A stretch of 64,000 nt of DNA from Flavobacterium sp. HBTb2-11-1 (GTDB taxonomy: Bacteria; Bacteroidota; Bacteroidia; Flavobacteriales; Flavobacteriaceae), in contig NZ_WUMO01000001.1 of assembly GCF_009826975.1 (NCBI RefSeq), forward strand, positions 1,079,182 to 1,143,181, in the 5' to 3' direction. A program made the translations under genes and the position numbers. Every line of letters begins with the position of its first letter. The first letter of the stretch is position 1. Of the stretch, positions 56,732-64,000 are shown piece after piece. Below the pieces are notes generated by a model, which worked only from the letters and a program-made list of their open reading frames with translations, made no database searches and was not told the DNA's origin.

Positions 56732-57058
56732 TTTGCAGATAAGCTAAACCGAATTGGTATTTGATTTACAAATTTAGGTTTAAAATCGGTTTGCTTTTTT
56801 GATTGAGGAAAAATTATTTATATAACATATAATTTCAAGAATTCATTTCAAAAGAAAAATCCTTTTTAATCCTTTTAATCTGTGGCGGGAAAAAATAAAC
56901 ACATAGAAACAAAGATTTTTCTATTTTCAAAAGGCGTTTCACTTGCATTAATACACATAGCAATCTATGTGTTAGAAATGAGTTTCTTTTGGTTTCTTCG
57001 AGGTAAAGTAAAATCTATGTTTCTATGTGTTTAAAAAATTAGGTGTAACGAGAAATCT
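56732..57058. repeat. Nested inverted repeat, AAACACATAGAAAC family
   Basis: 327-bp gap between two leftward genes. Outer arms AAACACATAGAAACAAAGAT (56897-56916) and ATCTATGTTTCTATGTGTTT (57013-57032) differ by one mismatch. An inner stem ACACATAG-CAAT-CTATGTGT lies at 56953-56972. The region nearest the regulator gene should hold its promoter, but I see no perfect consensus. Confidence 0.75.
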
Positions 57059-60000
57059 TTAATCAATCTCTTTCTCGTTGTCCTTTATAAAAGTGTCAAT
57101 ATTCATTAAATAAGGATCAATTACAATTCGTTGAGGTTTGGTTTTGATTTTTATTTCGCCTTCAATTGTATTGTTTTTAATTGGAAAAGTATAGCAAGAT
57201 AGCTTTCCGTTTTCATCATAAATTCCAATGACAACTGTTGAATCGTTGACAATTTGTTTGCGAACTCCTGTTGCATTTTCGAGATATTTTTTAGAATCTG
57301 CTTTAAAAGAAACTTCATAAAAACCATTCTTTTTCACACTTTCAACTTCAGAAATTTTAGAAGAATAGGTAATAATTTTTTTAAACATTTCATCCAATTT
57401 AGGTTGAAGTTTAGAATCTGTAACCAAATAAATCTCTTTCAATAAATCTTCAGAATCAGGAATTGGATTTGGATATTTATAATGACTCAGGAAATTATGC
57501 AAAGCCAGATTTACTTTTTCTTCACCAATTAAAATTCTTAGCTGATGCATAATGAGCATTCCTTTGTCGTAAGGTAAATGTGGCGTTTCGTAATTTGTTT
57601 TATATAAAGGAGTTTCGGGTTCGTAACTTCGGCTGCTCAAATACAAATCGAGATGAATTTTTAGTGTTTCCAAAGCTTTTTCCAAACCATGTTCTTTTTC
57701 ATATAACATTAGCTCAGTGTATTGAGCAAGAGTTTCGGTCAAAATCCAGCTCCCTTCTTTTTGTTCGGGACTGATTTGTGAATTTCCCCACCATTCATGC
57801 GACAGTTCGTGAGCCGTCAACTGATTGATGACATCTTCTTTATCACGATTATTCAAGTTGCTGTAAAACCCGAAATTCTCTTTCATAAAAACCGTCGACG
57901 GATATGAAGTTGCGGCAAATCCATCCGCGAAAGCAGAAACTTCGGCATATCGAATGGTTTTGTACGGATATTTCCCAAAGTTGTTTTGGCAGTAATCTAA
58001 AGTGTTTTTTAGATCTTGAATCAGTTTTGTAACATTTCGAGAATGTCTTTTATCAAAATAAACTTCAATTGAAATGCCTTTATAATTTGTTTTTTGAATT
58101 TGATATTCAGCAGAAGAAAAAGCAAATCGAAACGGAATCTTTCCATTAGATTTATAATGAAAATAATTGCGATTGTCTTTTTTCCAATTTCCAATTAAAT
58201 CTCCAATTCCAATTGCCGTTTGATTTTTTGAAGTCGAAACTACAACATCAAAATCAATAAAATCATTTACAGTTTTTGATTTCTCTTCAAGCTTTTTAAG
58301 TGGTGTCTGCGGTTTTAAATGTCGTTTCGTACGTTCTTTTTCACTGCTGATTTCATTAGAATCCTGATAACCAAAAGTTGGAAAATAACGGCTTATTCGC
58401 ATAAACGAACCATTTTCAATAATCGAATTAAAAGCAGTATGCCCTTTAAATGGTGACCAAGCTGAGGTAAAAGCAAAACTCACTTTCATTTTTTGTTGAG
58501 GTAACAAAGGCTTTTCCAATCGGTACCAATAATGTTGAAATCGAGAAACATCGTCCAGATTTTTAGCATTTTCAATTGCAACAGAAATCAGTTTTGAATT
58601 TCGATCTATATATAGGAGTAAACTATCAATTGGTTTTTCAGCATTATTGACTAATTCATAAGTGCCTTTTACTTCATAACGATTTTCTTCGGGAAACAAA
58701 TCTACTTTACTTTTTACCGCAATAATCGTAGGCTGAGCAAGATTTGTGTATTTTTTAAACTGCTTTTCGTATTGTTCGCTCCAATTATTCTGATCTTCTT
58801 TAGTCAAATATGGATATTCAATATTCGTTTTATAAAAAAGAAAATCTCCAAAACCAATGAAAAGAATGCTCCCAAGAACAAAAGTTGTTTTTTGAATAGT
58901 ATTGAATGAATTTCTGCGAATGGTTTTTATAATCGAAGCATTGGGTTTCCACAAAATTCCAGTCAAAGTCAGCAGCATCAAAGCCAGACCAAAATTGTAC
59001 AACATCAAAACATGAAACGGAAAAGTATAACTTCCAAAACCATTCAAATCAAAATATTCTCTTTTAAAAGAATCTCCAAGTCGCAATAACGGATGCGAAA
59101 TTCCCAATTGTTCTCCAATTCCGGTACAAAACAAAAGCACAACAAAAAAGGAAATTGCCAATCCTAAATATTTGTTTTTAATGAAAGTCTGAATGGCAAT
59201 TATTAAAATTGAAATCAAAAACAATGGAAATCCAATATAATAAAATAGCGAAAAGTAAAGTCCAACTTCAATCGGTGCATTTGCTTTTGTGATTTGAAAA
59301 CCAATTCCAATCAAAATGCTAATACCAATTAAGATAAGCGGAATCATAAAAAGCGCTGTCAATTTTGAAATCAAAACTATAAATTGAGAATATGGCGCTG
59401 TATTTTCCAGCATTTCAAATCTTGAATTTTCGCTTCGATTCAATAGTTCGCTGCTGTAAAAAAGAAGAACTAGAATTAAAATAAAAGGAAGACGATCCAT
59501 AATGGTAGAAATCATCAAAGCCGTATTGGTAATATTTTCTGCTAATCTGATTCCACCATCAATTTCATCTGCAATCTCGACCATTAATATTCCCGAAAAT
59601 AAAATCGCAATTAGAAAAAAAGGAATCCCTTTTAAAACCAAATAAATATCCATTTTCAAATTGCTTTTAAAAACAGCCCAATTATGTTTTGAGGTTTTAA
59701 ATTGCTGTTTTGGAATTAAAGCAGAAAATACTTTTGCCTCTTTTGTATTGATTTTAATCGATTTTACCCTTTTAGTTTTTGTTTTTCGAAATGAAAACAA
59801 TTTATAGGAAACAAAAATCAGAAGAAAAGAAATGCAAATCCAGACTATACGATTGAATAAAAAGTTGCCTGAAAGCGAAATCAATTGCGTATTTTTTTCA
59901 ATTGCTGTCCAATATCTGGTTTGTTCCAAAAATGCAGCCAAGCCAAACGGATCTATTTTTGCAGCCAAAGACATTGCTTTCGCGGAAGACGGAGAAGCAT

Positions 60001-60595
60001 TTGCAAATAAAGGCGAATTGGAAAAAATTGAACCCGCTATATATAATAGGTAGATGGATAAGCCGCCAACATAAATAAAAAGCTTGCTTCGCGTAAGCCA
60101 AGCCAGCGTTGCAAGAATCGAAAGGCATAATAAAATATTAGGTATAACGATTACGAAATAAGGCCAGAAGTAATTTAGAATTTCAAAAGGACCAATTGCG
60201 CTTTTCGGAATCCATGACATTTGATGTCCGATAATCATCCCGATAATAAACATTCCAAAAGAAGAAATCGCAATTATGAAAGTCGTAATAAATTTGCTTC
60301 CTAAAAAATGAAATTTGGAAATAGGAGTAGAGAAGAGGATTGCATCAAATTTGGTTTCGTATTCTTTTAAAAATTGCTGTGCGACTTGAAGTGTGATCGA
60401 AAAAATTGTCATCAGCGATAGCAAACCAATCGCATAAGTCAAGGTAAATGGACTATTTTTATAAGCGCCCGAAAAAGAAAAGTTTGCAAAAGCACTCACA
60501 AGGAAGCCAAGAATAAGATATATGATATAGGTAGCATAAAAAGTCCAGTTTCTGGTATTGTTATGCCATTCAAATTGAATTAATTTCGAAAGCAT
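57059..60595 (-). CDS. ABC transporter permease fused to M1-family metallopeptidase
   Basis: 1178 residues. The first ~570 form an ABC-2-type permease with about 12 membrane helices in two sets (start LIQFEWHNNTRNWTFYATYIIY). The C-terminal ~500 residues are an M1 aminopeptidase-like domain facing the periplasm, with the zinc motif HELSHEWWG (His929, Glu930, His933) and a downstream Glu954 in ETLAQY, a spacing slightly longer than in classic M1 enzymes. Such fusions are recurrent in Bacteroidetes; substrate and function are unknown. The ATPase gene is 4 bp upstream, so the two form a transporter unit. Confidence 0.9.
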   Translation of the reverse strand: MLSKLIQFEWHNNTRNWTFYATYIIYLILGFLVSAFANFSFSGAYKNSPFTLTYAIGLLSLMTIFSITLQVAQQFLKEYETKFDAILFSTPISKFHFLGSKFITTFIIAISSFGMFIIGMIIGHQMSWIPKSAIGPFEILNYFWPYFVIVIPNILLCLSILATLAWLTRSKLFIYVGGLSIYLLYIAGSIFSNSPLFANASPSSAKAMSLAAKIDPFGLAAFLEQTRYWTAIEKNTQLISLSGNFLFNRIVWICISFLLIFVSYKLFSFRKTKTKRVKSIKINTKEAKVFSALIPKQQFKTSKHNWAVFKSNLKMDIYLVLKGIPFFLIAILFSGILMVEIADEIDGGIRLAENITNTALMISTIMDRLPFILILVLLFYSSELLNRSENSRFEMLENTAPYSQFIVLISKLTALFMIPLILIGISILIGIGFQITKANAPIEVGLYFSLFYYIGFPLFLISILIIAIQTFIKNKYLGLAISFFVVLLFCTGIGEQLGISHPLLRLGDSFKREYFDLNGFGSYTFPFHVLMLYNFGLALMLLTLTGILWKPNASIIKTIRRNSFNTIQKTTFVLGSILFIGFGDFLFYKTNIEYPYLTKEDQNNWSEQYEKQFKKYTNLAQPTIIAVKSKVDLFPEENRYEVKGTYELVNNAEKPIDSLLLYIDRNSKLISVAIENAKNLDDVSRFQHYWYRLEKPLLPQQKMKVSFAFTSAWSPFKGHTAFNSIIENGSFMRISRYFPTFGYQDSNEISSEKERTKRHLKPQTPLKKLEEKSKTVNDFIDFDVVVSTSKNQTAIGIGDLIGNWKKDNRNYFHYKSNGKIPFRFAFSSAEYQIQKTNYKGISIEVYFDKRHSRNVTKLIQDLKNTLDYCQNNFGKYPYKTIRYAEVSAFADGFAATSYPSTVFMKENFGFYSNLNNRDKEDVINQLTAHELSHEWWGNSQISPEQKEGSWILTETLAQYTELMLYEKEHGLEKALETLKIHLDLYLSSRSYEPETPLYKTNYETPHLPYDKGMLIMHQLRILIGEEKVNLALHNFLSHYKYPNPIPDSEDLLKEIYLVTDSKLQPKLDEMFKKIITYSSKISEVESVKKNGFYEVSFKADSKKYLENATGVRKQIVNDSTVVIGIYDENGKLSCYTFPIKNNTIEGEIKIKTKPQRIVIDPYLMNIDTFIKDNEKEID

Positions 60596-60599
60596 AACG

Positions 60600-61484
60600 T
60601 TATTTTTTAAGTTGATTTTGAGATAATATATTAAAGTAAACGTCGCTCAAATCGGGAGAAGTCAATTCAAAACCAGAATCGGGCTGTTGATCAGAGAAAA
60701 CATGAATGTTGATTTTTCCTGAATTCAAGTGCGAAGAAATAATATTAAAATGTTCCTGATGCTCTTTCAGTTCATTTTTATGAATGGCTTTCGCCCAGAT
60801 TTTGCCTTTCAAAGAATCAACCTCTTCGTTTGGATTTCCTTCCAAAAGCAATTTTCCGTTAGCAATAATCGCCATTTTGGTGCACAAGTCGCGAACATCT
60901 TCTACAATATGTGTAGACAAAACCACAATAATGCTTTCGCCAATTTCGCTTAAAAGATTATTGAAACGATTTCTTTCCTCAGGATCAAGTCCCGCAGTCG
61001 GTTCATCGACAATAATAATTTTTGGATTTCCTAACAATGCCTGAGCAATTCCAAAACGCTGGCGCATGCCGCCAGAAAAAGAATGAACCGCTTTGTCTTT
61101 GTGCTGTAGTAAATTGGTTTGCTGCAGTAAATACAATATCTGTTCATGTCGTTCTTTTGTATTGAAAATTCCCTTCAAAATTGCCAAATGATCTAATAAA
61201 CGATAAGCGGAAATCTTTGGATAAACGCCAAATTCCTGTGGAAGATATCCCAGATTCTCCCTTATAAACATCGGATTTTCGAGAATGTTGATTCCGTTAA
61301 ATTCGATAATTCCCGAAGTTGGTTCTTGCAAAGCAGCAATGGTTCGCATTAAAGTCGATTTTCCAGCGCCGTTCGGACCTAATAAACCAAACATTCCGTT
61401 TGTAATGTCAAGCGATAAATGGTCGATCGCCTGCGTGCCGTTCTCATACGTTTTGCTGAGATTTTTGATTGATAAACTGTTCAT
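60600..61484 (-). CDS. ABC transporter ATP-binding protein
   Basis: 294 residues from ATG 61484 (MNSLSIKNLSKTYENGTQ). The open frame runs upstream to a TTG through a 12-bp tandem repeat that would encode SSFI units; that extension is not family-like and is rejected. Walker A is GPNGAGKST, the signature is SFSGGMRQRFGIAQAL and Walker B is IIIVDEPTAGLDP. It powers the permease/M1 fusion encoded 4 bp downstream. Confidence 0.93.
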   Translation of the reverse strand: MNSLSIKNLSKTYENGTQAIDHLSLDITNGMFGLLGPNGAGKSTLMRTIAALQEPTSGIIEFNGINILENPMFIRENLGYLPQEFGVYPKISAYRLLDHLAILKGIFNTKERHEQILYLLQQTNLLQHKDKAVHSFSGGMRQRFGIAQALLGNPKIIIVDEPTAGLDPEERNRFNNLLSEIGESIIVVLSTHIVEDVRDLCTKMAIIANGKLLLEGNPNEEVDSLKGKIWAKAIHKNELKEHQEHFNIISSHLNSGKINIHVFSDQQPDSGFELTSPDLSDVYFNILSQNQLKK

Positions 61485-61500
61485 TTTTTGATTGATTTTT

Positions 61501-61583
61501 GATGATGATATAAATGATGATATAAATGATGATATAAATGATGATATAAATGATGATATAAATGATGATATAAATGATGATTT
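61501..61583. repeat. 12-bp tandem repeat upstream of the ABC ATPase gene
   Basis: GATGATATAAAT repeated six times exactly from 61504 to 61575, then a partial seventh copy. It starts about 20 bp upstream of the ATPase ATG, within the expected promoter/leader region. The unit length is a multiple of three, so copy-number change would not shift a frame but would alter spacing. Confidence 0.92.
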
Positions 61584-61661
61584 GAAATTTTTAGGCAATA
61601 AGAGTCCTGTCGGCCTCAAAAAGCCGATTTTTAGGTTCAGAAAATTTGATTTAAAAGAAAA

Positions 61662-61868
61662 CTACTCGCTTACATATTCTAAAATATCACCAGGCTGGCA
61701 GTCTAGGATTTTGCAAATAGCTTCGAGAGTATCAAATCGAATACCTTTTGCTTTTCCAGTTTTTAGAATAGATAAATTAGCAGGTGTTATATCTAATTTC
61801 TCTGCCAATTCTTTACTCTGCATCTTGCGTTTGGCAAGCATTACATCAATATTTACAATTATTGGCAT
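61662..61868 (-). CDS. Small XRE-family HTH regulator
   Basis: 68 residues that are almost all helix-turn-helix (about 5-62: AKRKMQSKELAEKLDITPANLSILKTGKAKGIRFDTLEAICKILDCQPGDIL), resembling YozG-like regulators. It lies 2 bp after the DUF2975 membrane protein gene, a recurrent pairing in Firmicutes and Bacteroidetes. It may autoregulate through the perfect inverted repeat upstream of its partner gene. Confidence 0.9.
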   Translation of the reverse strand: MPIIVNIDVMLAKRKMQSKELAEKLDITPANLSILKTGKAKGIRFDTLEAICKILDCQPGDILEYVSE

Positions 61869-61870
61869 AG

Positions 61871-62386
61871 CTATATAAATAAGTCTTGTTCGTTTTGAAG
61901 GTTTAAACCTTGTTTAAAAATGGCAGCTAAAAAATAAGCAAAAGCGCCAAGCATTCCGTGCAATATGATAAAAAGTGCCACTTCATTATCTAAAGGAACA
62001 AAGAAGAAAGCAAAAAATATAACAATACTGGGAATGAATAAATTGGATAAATAAAAGCGTTTTAAGTGCAAAACTCCATTTTGAGTAAATAATTTTGGCT
62101 GAAAGAAAACTTTAAAAACATTACTGCTCAATAAAAAGAAAAGTCCATAAAGACTCAACGGAGCCAGAAAGTCAAAAAGAATATACGGCAGATTATAATC
62201 TCCAAGCATGACAGGATGCGAGGTAAAAGGATAACAAACCTGAAAATATTTGCCATTATCTTTAAAAGTCAAAAACAGACCCGTTGTTAATGCAAAAACC
62301 GAATAAGCAGCCAGAAAAAAGTAGATAGCTGATAAAATTCGGGTGAAATAAAATAATATTCTCGAAACAATGTGAGTGGTTTTCAT
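61871..62386 (-). CDS. DUF2975 membrane protein
   Basis: 171 residues from ATG 62386 (MKTTHIVSRILFYF); an ATG two codons upstream is possible. Four membrane helices are visible (about 8-33, 68-90, 113-130 and 135-155). It resembles DUF2975, a family that almost always accompanies a YozG-like HTH gene, as here. The function is unknown; membrane-linked sensing for the HTH partner is the common guess. Confidence 0.82.
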   Translation of the reverse strand: MKTTHIVSRILFYFTRILSAIYFFLAAYSVFALTTGLFLTFKDNGKYFQVCYPFTSHPVMLGDYNLPYILFDFLAPLSLYGLFFLLSSNVFKVFFQPKLFTQNGVLHLKRFYLSNLFIPSIVIFFAFFFVPLDNEVALFIILHGMLGAFAYFLAAIFKQGLNLQNEQDLFI

Positions 62387-62412
62387 ACACATAAAATTAA
62401 ATTTGATATTGC

Positions 62413-62451
62413 AAATGTATAATTAATTATTGTAAAACAATAATTAATTAT
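62413..62451 (-). promoter_or_regulatory. Promoter and perfect inverted repeat upstream of the DUF2975/HTH pair
   Basis: The minus-strand -7 element TACATTTG (62420-62413) has a TTG -33 partner 18 bp upstream. TAATTAATTATTG (62421-62433) and CAATAATTAATTA (62439-62451) form a perfect 13-bp inverted repeat with a 5-bp spacer that spans the -33 to -7 interval, a likely operator. Confidence 0.6.
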
Positions 62452-62533
62452 TAAAAATTAGACATTTTGAACTATTGGAGAATATTATAATTCTATTAAC
62501 ATTAGAAAACAAAAGGCATTCGTATAAATGGCT

Positions 62534-62541
62534 TAATTTTG
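62534..62541 (+). promoter_or_regulatory. -7 element of the LLM monooxygenase gene
   Basis: TAATTTTG (TAnnTTTG) ends 19 bp before the ATG at 62561. Confidence 0.5.
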
Positions 62542-62560
62542 CATTTTAGCCTTAATTTAT

Positions 62561-63565
62561 ATGAAAAACCCAATTTCAGTCTCAATATTAGAGCTTGCGA
62601 TTATCACCCAAGATAGTAATGCAAGAGAAACATTTCAAAAAACAAAAGATATAGCCCAATTAGCAGATAAACTCGGATACAAGAGAATCTGGCTGGCAGA
62701 ACACCATAATATGGCACACGTTGCCAGTACAGCAACGGTAGTTTTGATTGGTTATGTGGCAAGTCAAACCGAAAATATCCGTGTAGGCTCTGGCGGAATC
62801 ATGCTTCCGAATCATTCTCCTTTAGTAGTGGCAGAACAATTTGGAACTTTAGAAACGCTTTATCCTAACCGAATCGATTTAGGTTTAGGAAGAGCGCCAG
62901 GAACAGATCAGCCAACTGCAGAAGCGATTCGAAAAGACTTTTTTGAGCAAGCACAGCGATTTCCACAGAATGTAAGCAAACTCCAAGAATATTTTTCATC
63001 CGAAAATGCAACAGGAAAAGTTCGTGCATTCCCAGCCGAAGGGCTAAATGTCCCAATCTGGATTTTAGGATCAAGCATGGATAGTGCGGCTCTGGCGGCT
63101 GCTTATGGATTGCCTTATGCTTTCGCTGGACACTTTGCGCCAAAGTTGATGATTCAAGCATTTGAGTTTTATAGAGAAAATTTCCAGCCATCAGAGTATC
63201 TAGATAAACCAAAAACAATGGCGTGTGTAAATATCATTGCTGCTGATACAAATGAAGAAGCAGAATTGCTTTCAACAAGTTTGTATCAAATGTTCCTGAA
63301 CTTAATTAGAAACGACCGCAAAGGGTTACAGCCGCCAGTTCAGTCCTTAGACGATATAATGAACGAAGCAGAACGTTTCCATGTAAATCAAATGACAGCG
63401 GGAACCTTCACAGGAAACAAAGAACAGCTAGTAACCGATTTGAGAAAGTTTATCGACTATGCCCGAATCGACGAGCTAATGGTAACAAGTCCAATCTTTG
63501 ATCATAAAGCAAAACTAAAAAGTATCGAAATCACTAAGGAAGTAATAGACGATTTAAATCAATAA
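62561..63565 (+). CDS. LLM-class flavin-dependent oxidoreductase
   Basis: 334 residues with a luciferase-like monooxygenase (TIM-barrel) sequence throughout: [76 protein letters not shown] and [28 protein letters not shown]. It closely resembles the MsnO8/YhbW group of the family, which uses reduced FMN. The natural substrate is unknown. It is transcribed alone. Confidence 0.92.
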   Translation: MKNPISVSILELAIITQDSNARETFQKTKDIAQLADKLGYKRIWLAEHHNMAHVASTATVVLIGYVASQTENIRVGSGGIMLPNHSPLVVAEQFGTLETLYPNRIDLGLGRAPGTDQPTAEAIRKDFFEQAQRFPQNVSKLQEYFSSENATGKVRAFPAEGLNVPIWILGSSMDSAALAAAYGLPYAFAGHFAPKLMIQAFEFYRENFQPSEYLDKPKTMACVNIIAADTNEEAELLSTSLYQMFLNLIRNDRKGLQPPVQSLDDIMNEAERFHVNQMTAGTFTGNKEQLVTDLRKFIDYARIDELMVTSPIFDHKAKLKSIEITKEVIDDLNQ

Positions 63566-64000
63566 TACATATTATATTATATAATATAGCTTTCTACTCT
63601 ATTATATATAAGAGTATTTTTATTTTTAACCCGTCAGGTTTCTAAAACCTGACGGGTTTTGTTTTGTTATGTATATATAAGTAGGGTTTGCCCAGGTTGA
63701 GCGGAAAGCCTTTTGGAATTCTAAAATTATATTTTGACAATAATTAGGAGCTTCCGCTGCTATCGGGGCTAGAAATCCAGTTTTCGGAAGAAGCTTTTCA
63801 GATAAATATTGTTCCAAAACCAGAATAAAAGAGAGAAGATCGGCTCTAAAGATTGAAAAATCCGCAGAAACGACCATCTAAACCATGGGCAAAATAATAA
63901 AAAACGCGCCAAAGGAAGAAAAACCGCACAGGAGATGAAAAATATTTGATCTGTAAATATGCTGTTGCCAGCGAGTTAGGAAAAAGATCGAAAAAAGATT
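63566..64000. other. Right-end region without a supportable gene
   Basis: 435 bp. It begins with AT-only palindromes (ATATTATATTATATAATAT), then a CAGGTTT hairpin (63628-63660) and a GGAGC-TTCCGCTGC-TATCGGGGCTA element (63747-63771) related to the one at 49221-49305. From 63901 to the end one frame is open (KTRQRKKNRTGDEKYLICKY...), but it has no start inside the window and I do not recognise it. The bases could be the edge of a gene or decayed DNA. Confidence 0.5.
63628..63660. repeat. CAGGTTT hairpin repeat, fourth copy
   Basis: AACCCGTCAGGTTTCT and AAAACCTGACGGGTTTT form a hairpin of the same family as at 49353, 49440 and 50151. With its T tract it could terminate the LLM gene. Confidence 0.8.

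Noticed and set aside
61501..61583. Tandem repeat considered as a CRISPR array
   Set aside because: The 12-bp units are directly adjacent without unique spacers, and no cas genes are present.
61485..61619. N-terminal extension of the ABC ATPase with SSFI repeats
   Set aside because: It needs a TTG start, reads through the tandem repeat and does not match ABC ATPases; the ATG at 61484 fits the family.
61492..61878. 128-codon plus-strand frame starting with Asp-Asp-Ile-Asn repeats
   Set aside because: It is created by the 12-bp tandem repeat and then runs antisense through the HTH gene; no independent evidence of coding.
63626..63877. 83-codon minus-strand frame at the right end
   Set aside because: It runs through the CAGGTTT hairpin and another repeat, has no recognisable family and no promoter; most likely not a gene.

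Overview
The window is chromosomal DNA from a low-GC member of the Bacteroidetes, most likely a Flavobacterium. This rests on the RpoB/RpoC and aconitase protein sequences, the recurring TAnnTTTG -7 promoter elements, the DUF3467 gene after rpoC, the N-terminal export signals, and the dense intergenic inverted repeats. No rRNA, tRNA, CRISPR array, transposase or prophage was seen. The sequence begins inside rplL, and the last ~430 bp hold no gene I can support.

Layout. (1) 1-9.4 kb: transcription core (rplL end, rpoB, rpoC, DUF3467 protein), with two long hairpins in the rplL-rpoB and rpoB-rpoC gaps. (2) 9.6-16.6 kb: a Cys-motif membrane protein, prfC, a lipoprotein alpha-amylase of the Thermococcales-like type, a double-parvulin SurA-like chaperone and a MoxR ATPase. 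(3) 16.6-21.4 kb: a compact class I lanthipeptide-type locus. A split dehydratase (two proteins) and a LanC cyclase are read leftward, and a 75-residue Cys/Ser/Thr-rich precursor with a Gly-Gly leader is read rightward; no dedicated transporter or protease is present. (4) 21.7-26.9 kb: two unrelated-type aconitases in tandem (AcnB and a mitochondrial-type enzyme). (5) 27-35.5 kb: a kelch protein, a LysM-NlpC/P60 hydrolase, a histidine kinase/response regulator pair, a Tam-like methyltransferase, an APC permease and small conserved proteins. (6) 35.6-43.7 kb: a DNA-damage island with AlkB, exonuclease III, an exonuclease/GIY-YIG fusion, a C-family polymerase and a Y-family polymerase. A LexA-like S24 repressor is divergent from these genes and shares with them a promoter gap containing three phased repeats. 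(7) 45-56.7 kb: a potassium-uptake (Kdp) locus whose KdpD is split into a stand-alone sensor module and a separate HAMP-PAS histidine kinase. It also has a porin, an NtrC-type regulator, a KdpF and two further tiny membrane peptides, and an opposite-strand four-helix-bundle gene lodged between kdpB and kdpA. (8) 57-63.6 kb: an ABC ATPase with a permease/M1-peptidase fusion, a 12-bp tandem repeat, an HTH/DUF2975 pair with a perfect inverted repeat over its promoter, and an LLM flavin monooxygenase.

How it fits together. The core-gene blocks look ordinary. The lanthipeptide locus sits between moxR and acnB, both housekeeping-type genes, and is the best candidate for an undescribed system. The Kdp locus is the most unusual in architecture. 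From about 38 to 57 kb, and again at the right end, most gaps carry imperfect or perfect inverted repeats of several families, one of which occurs four times in the window.
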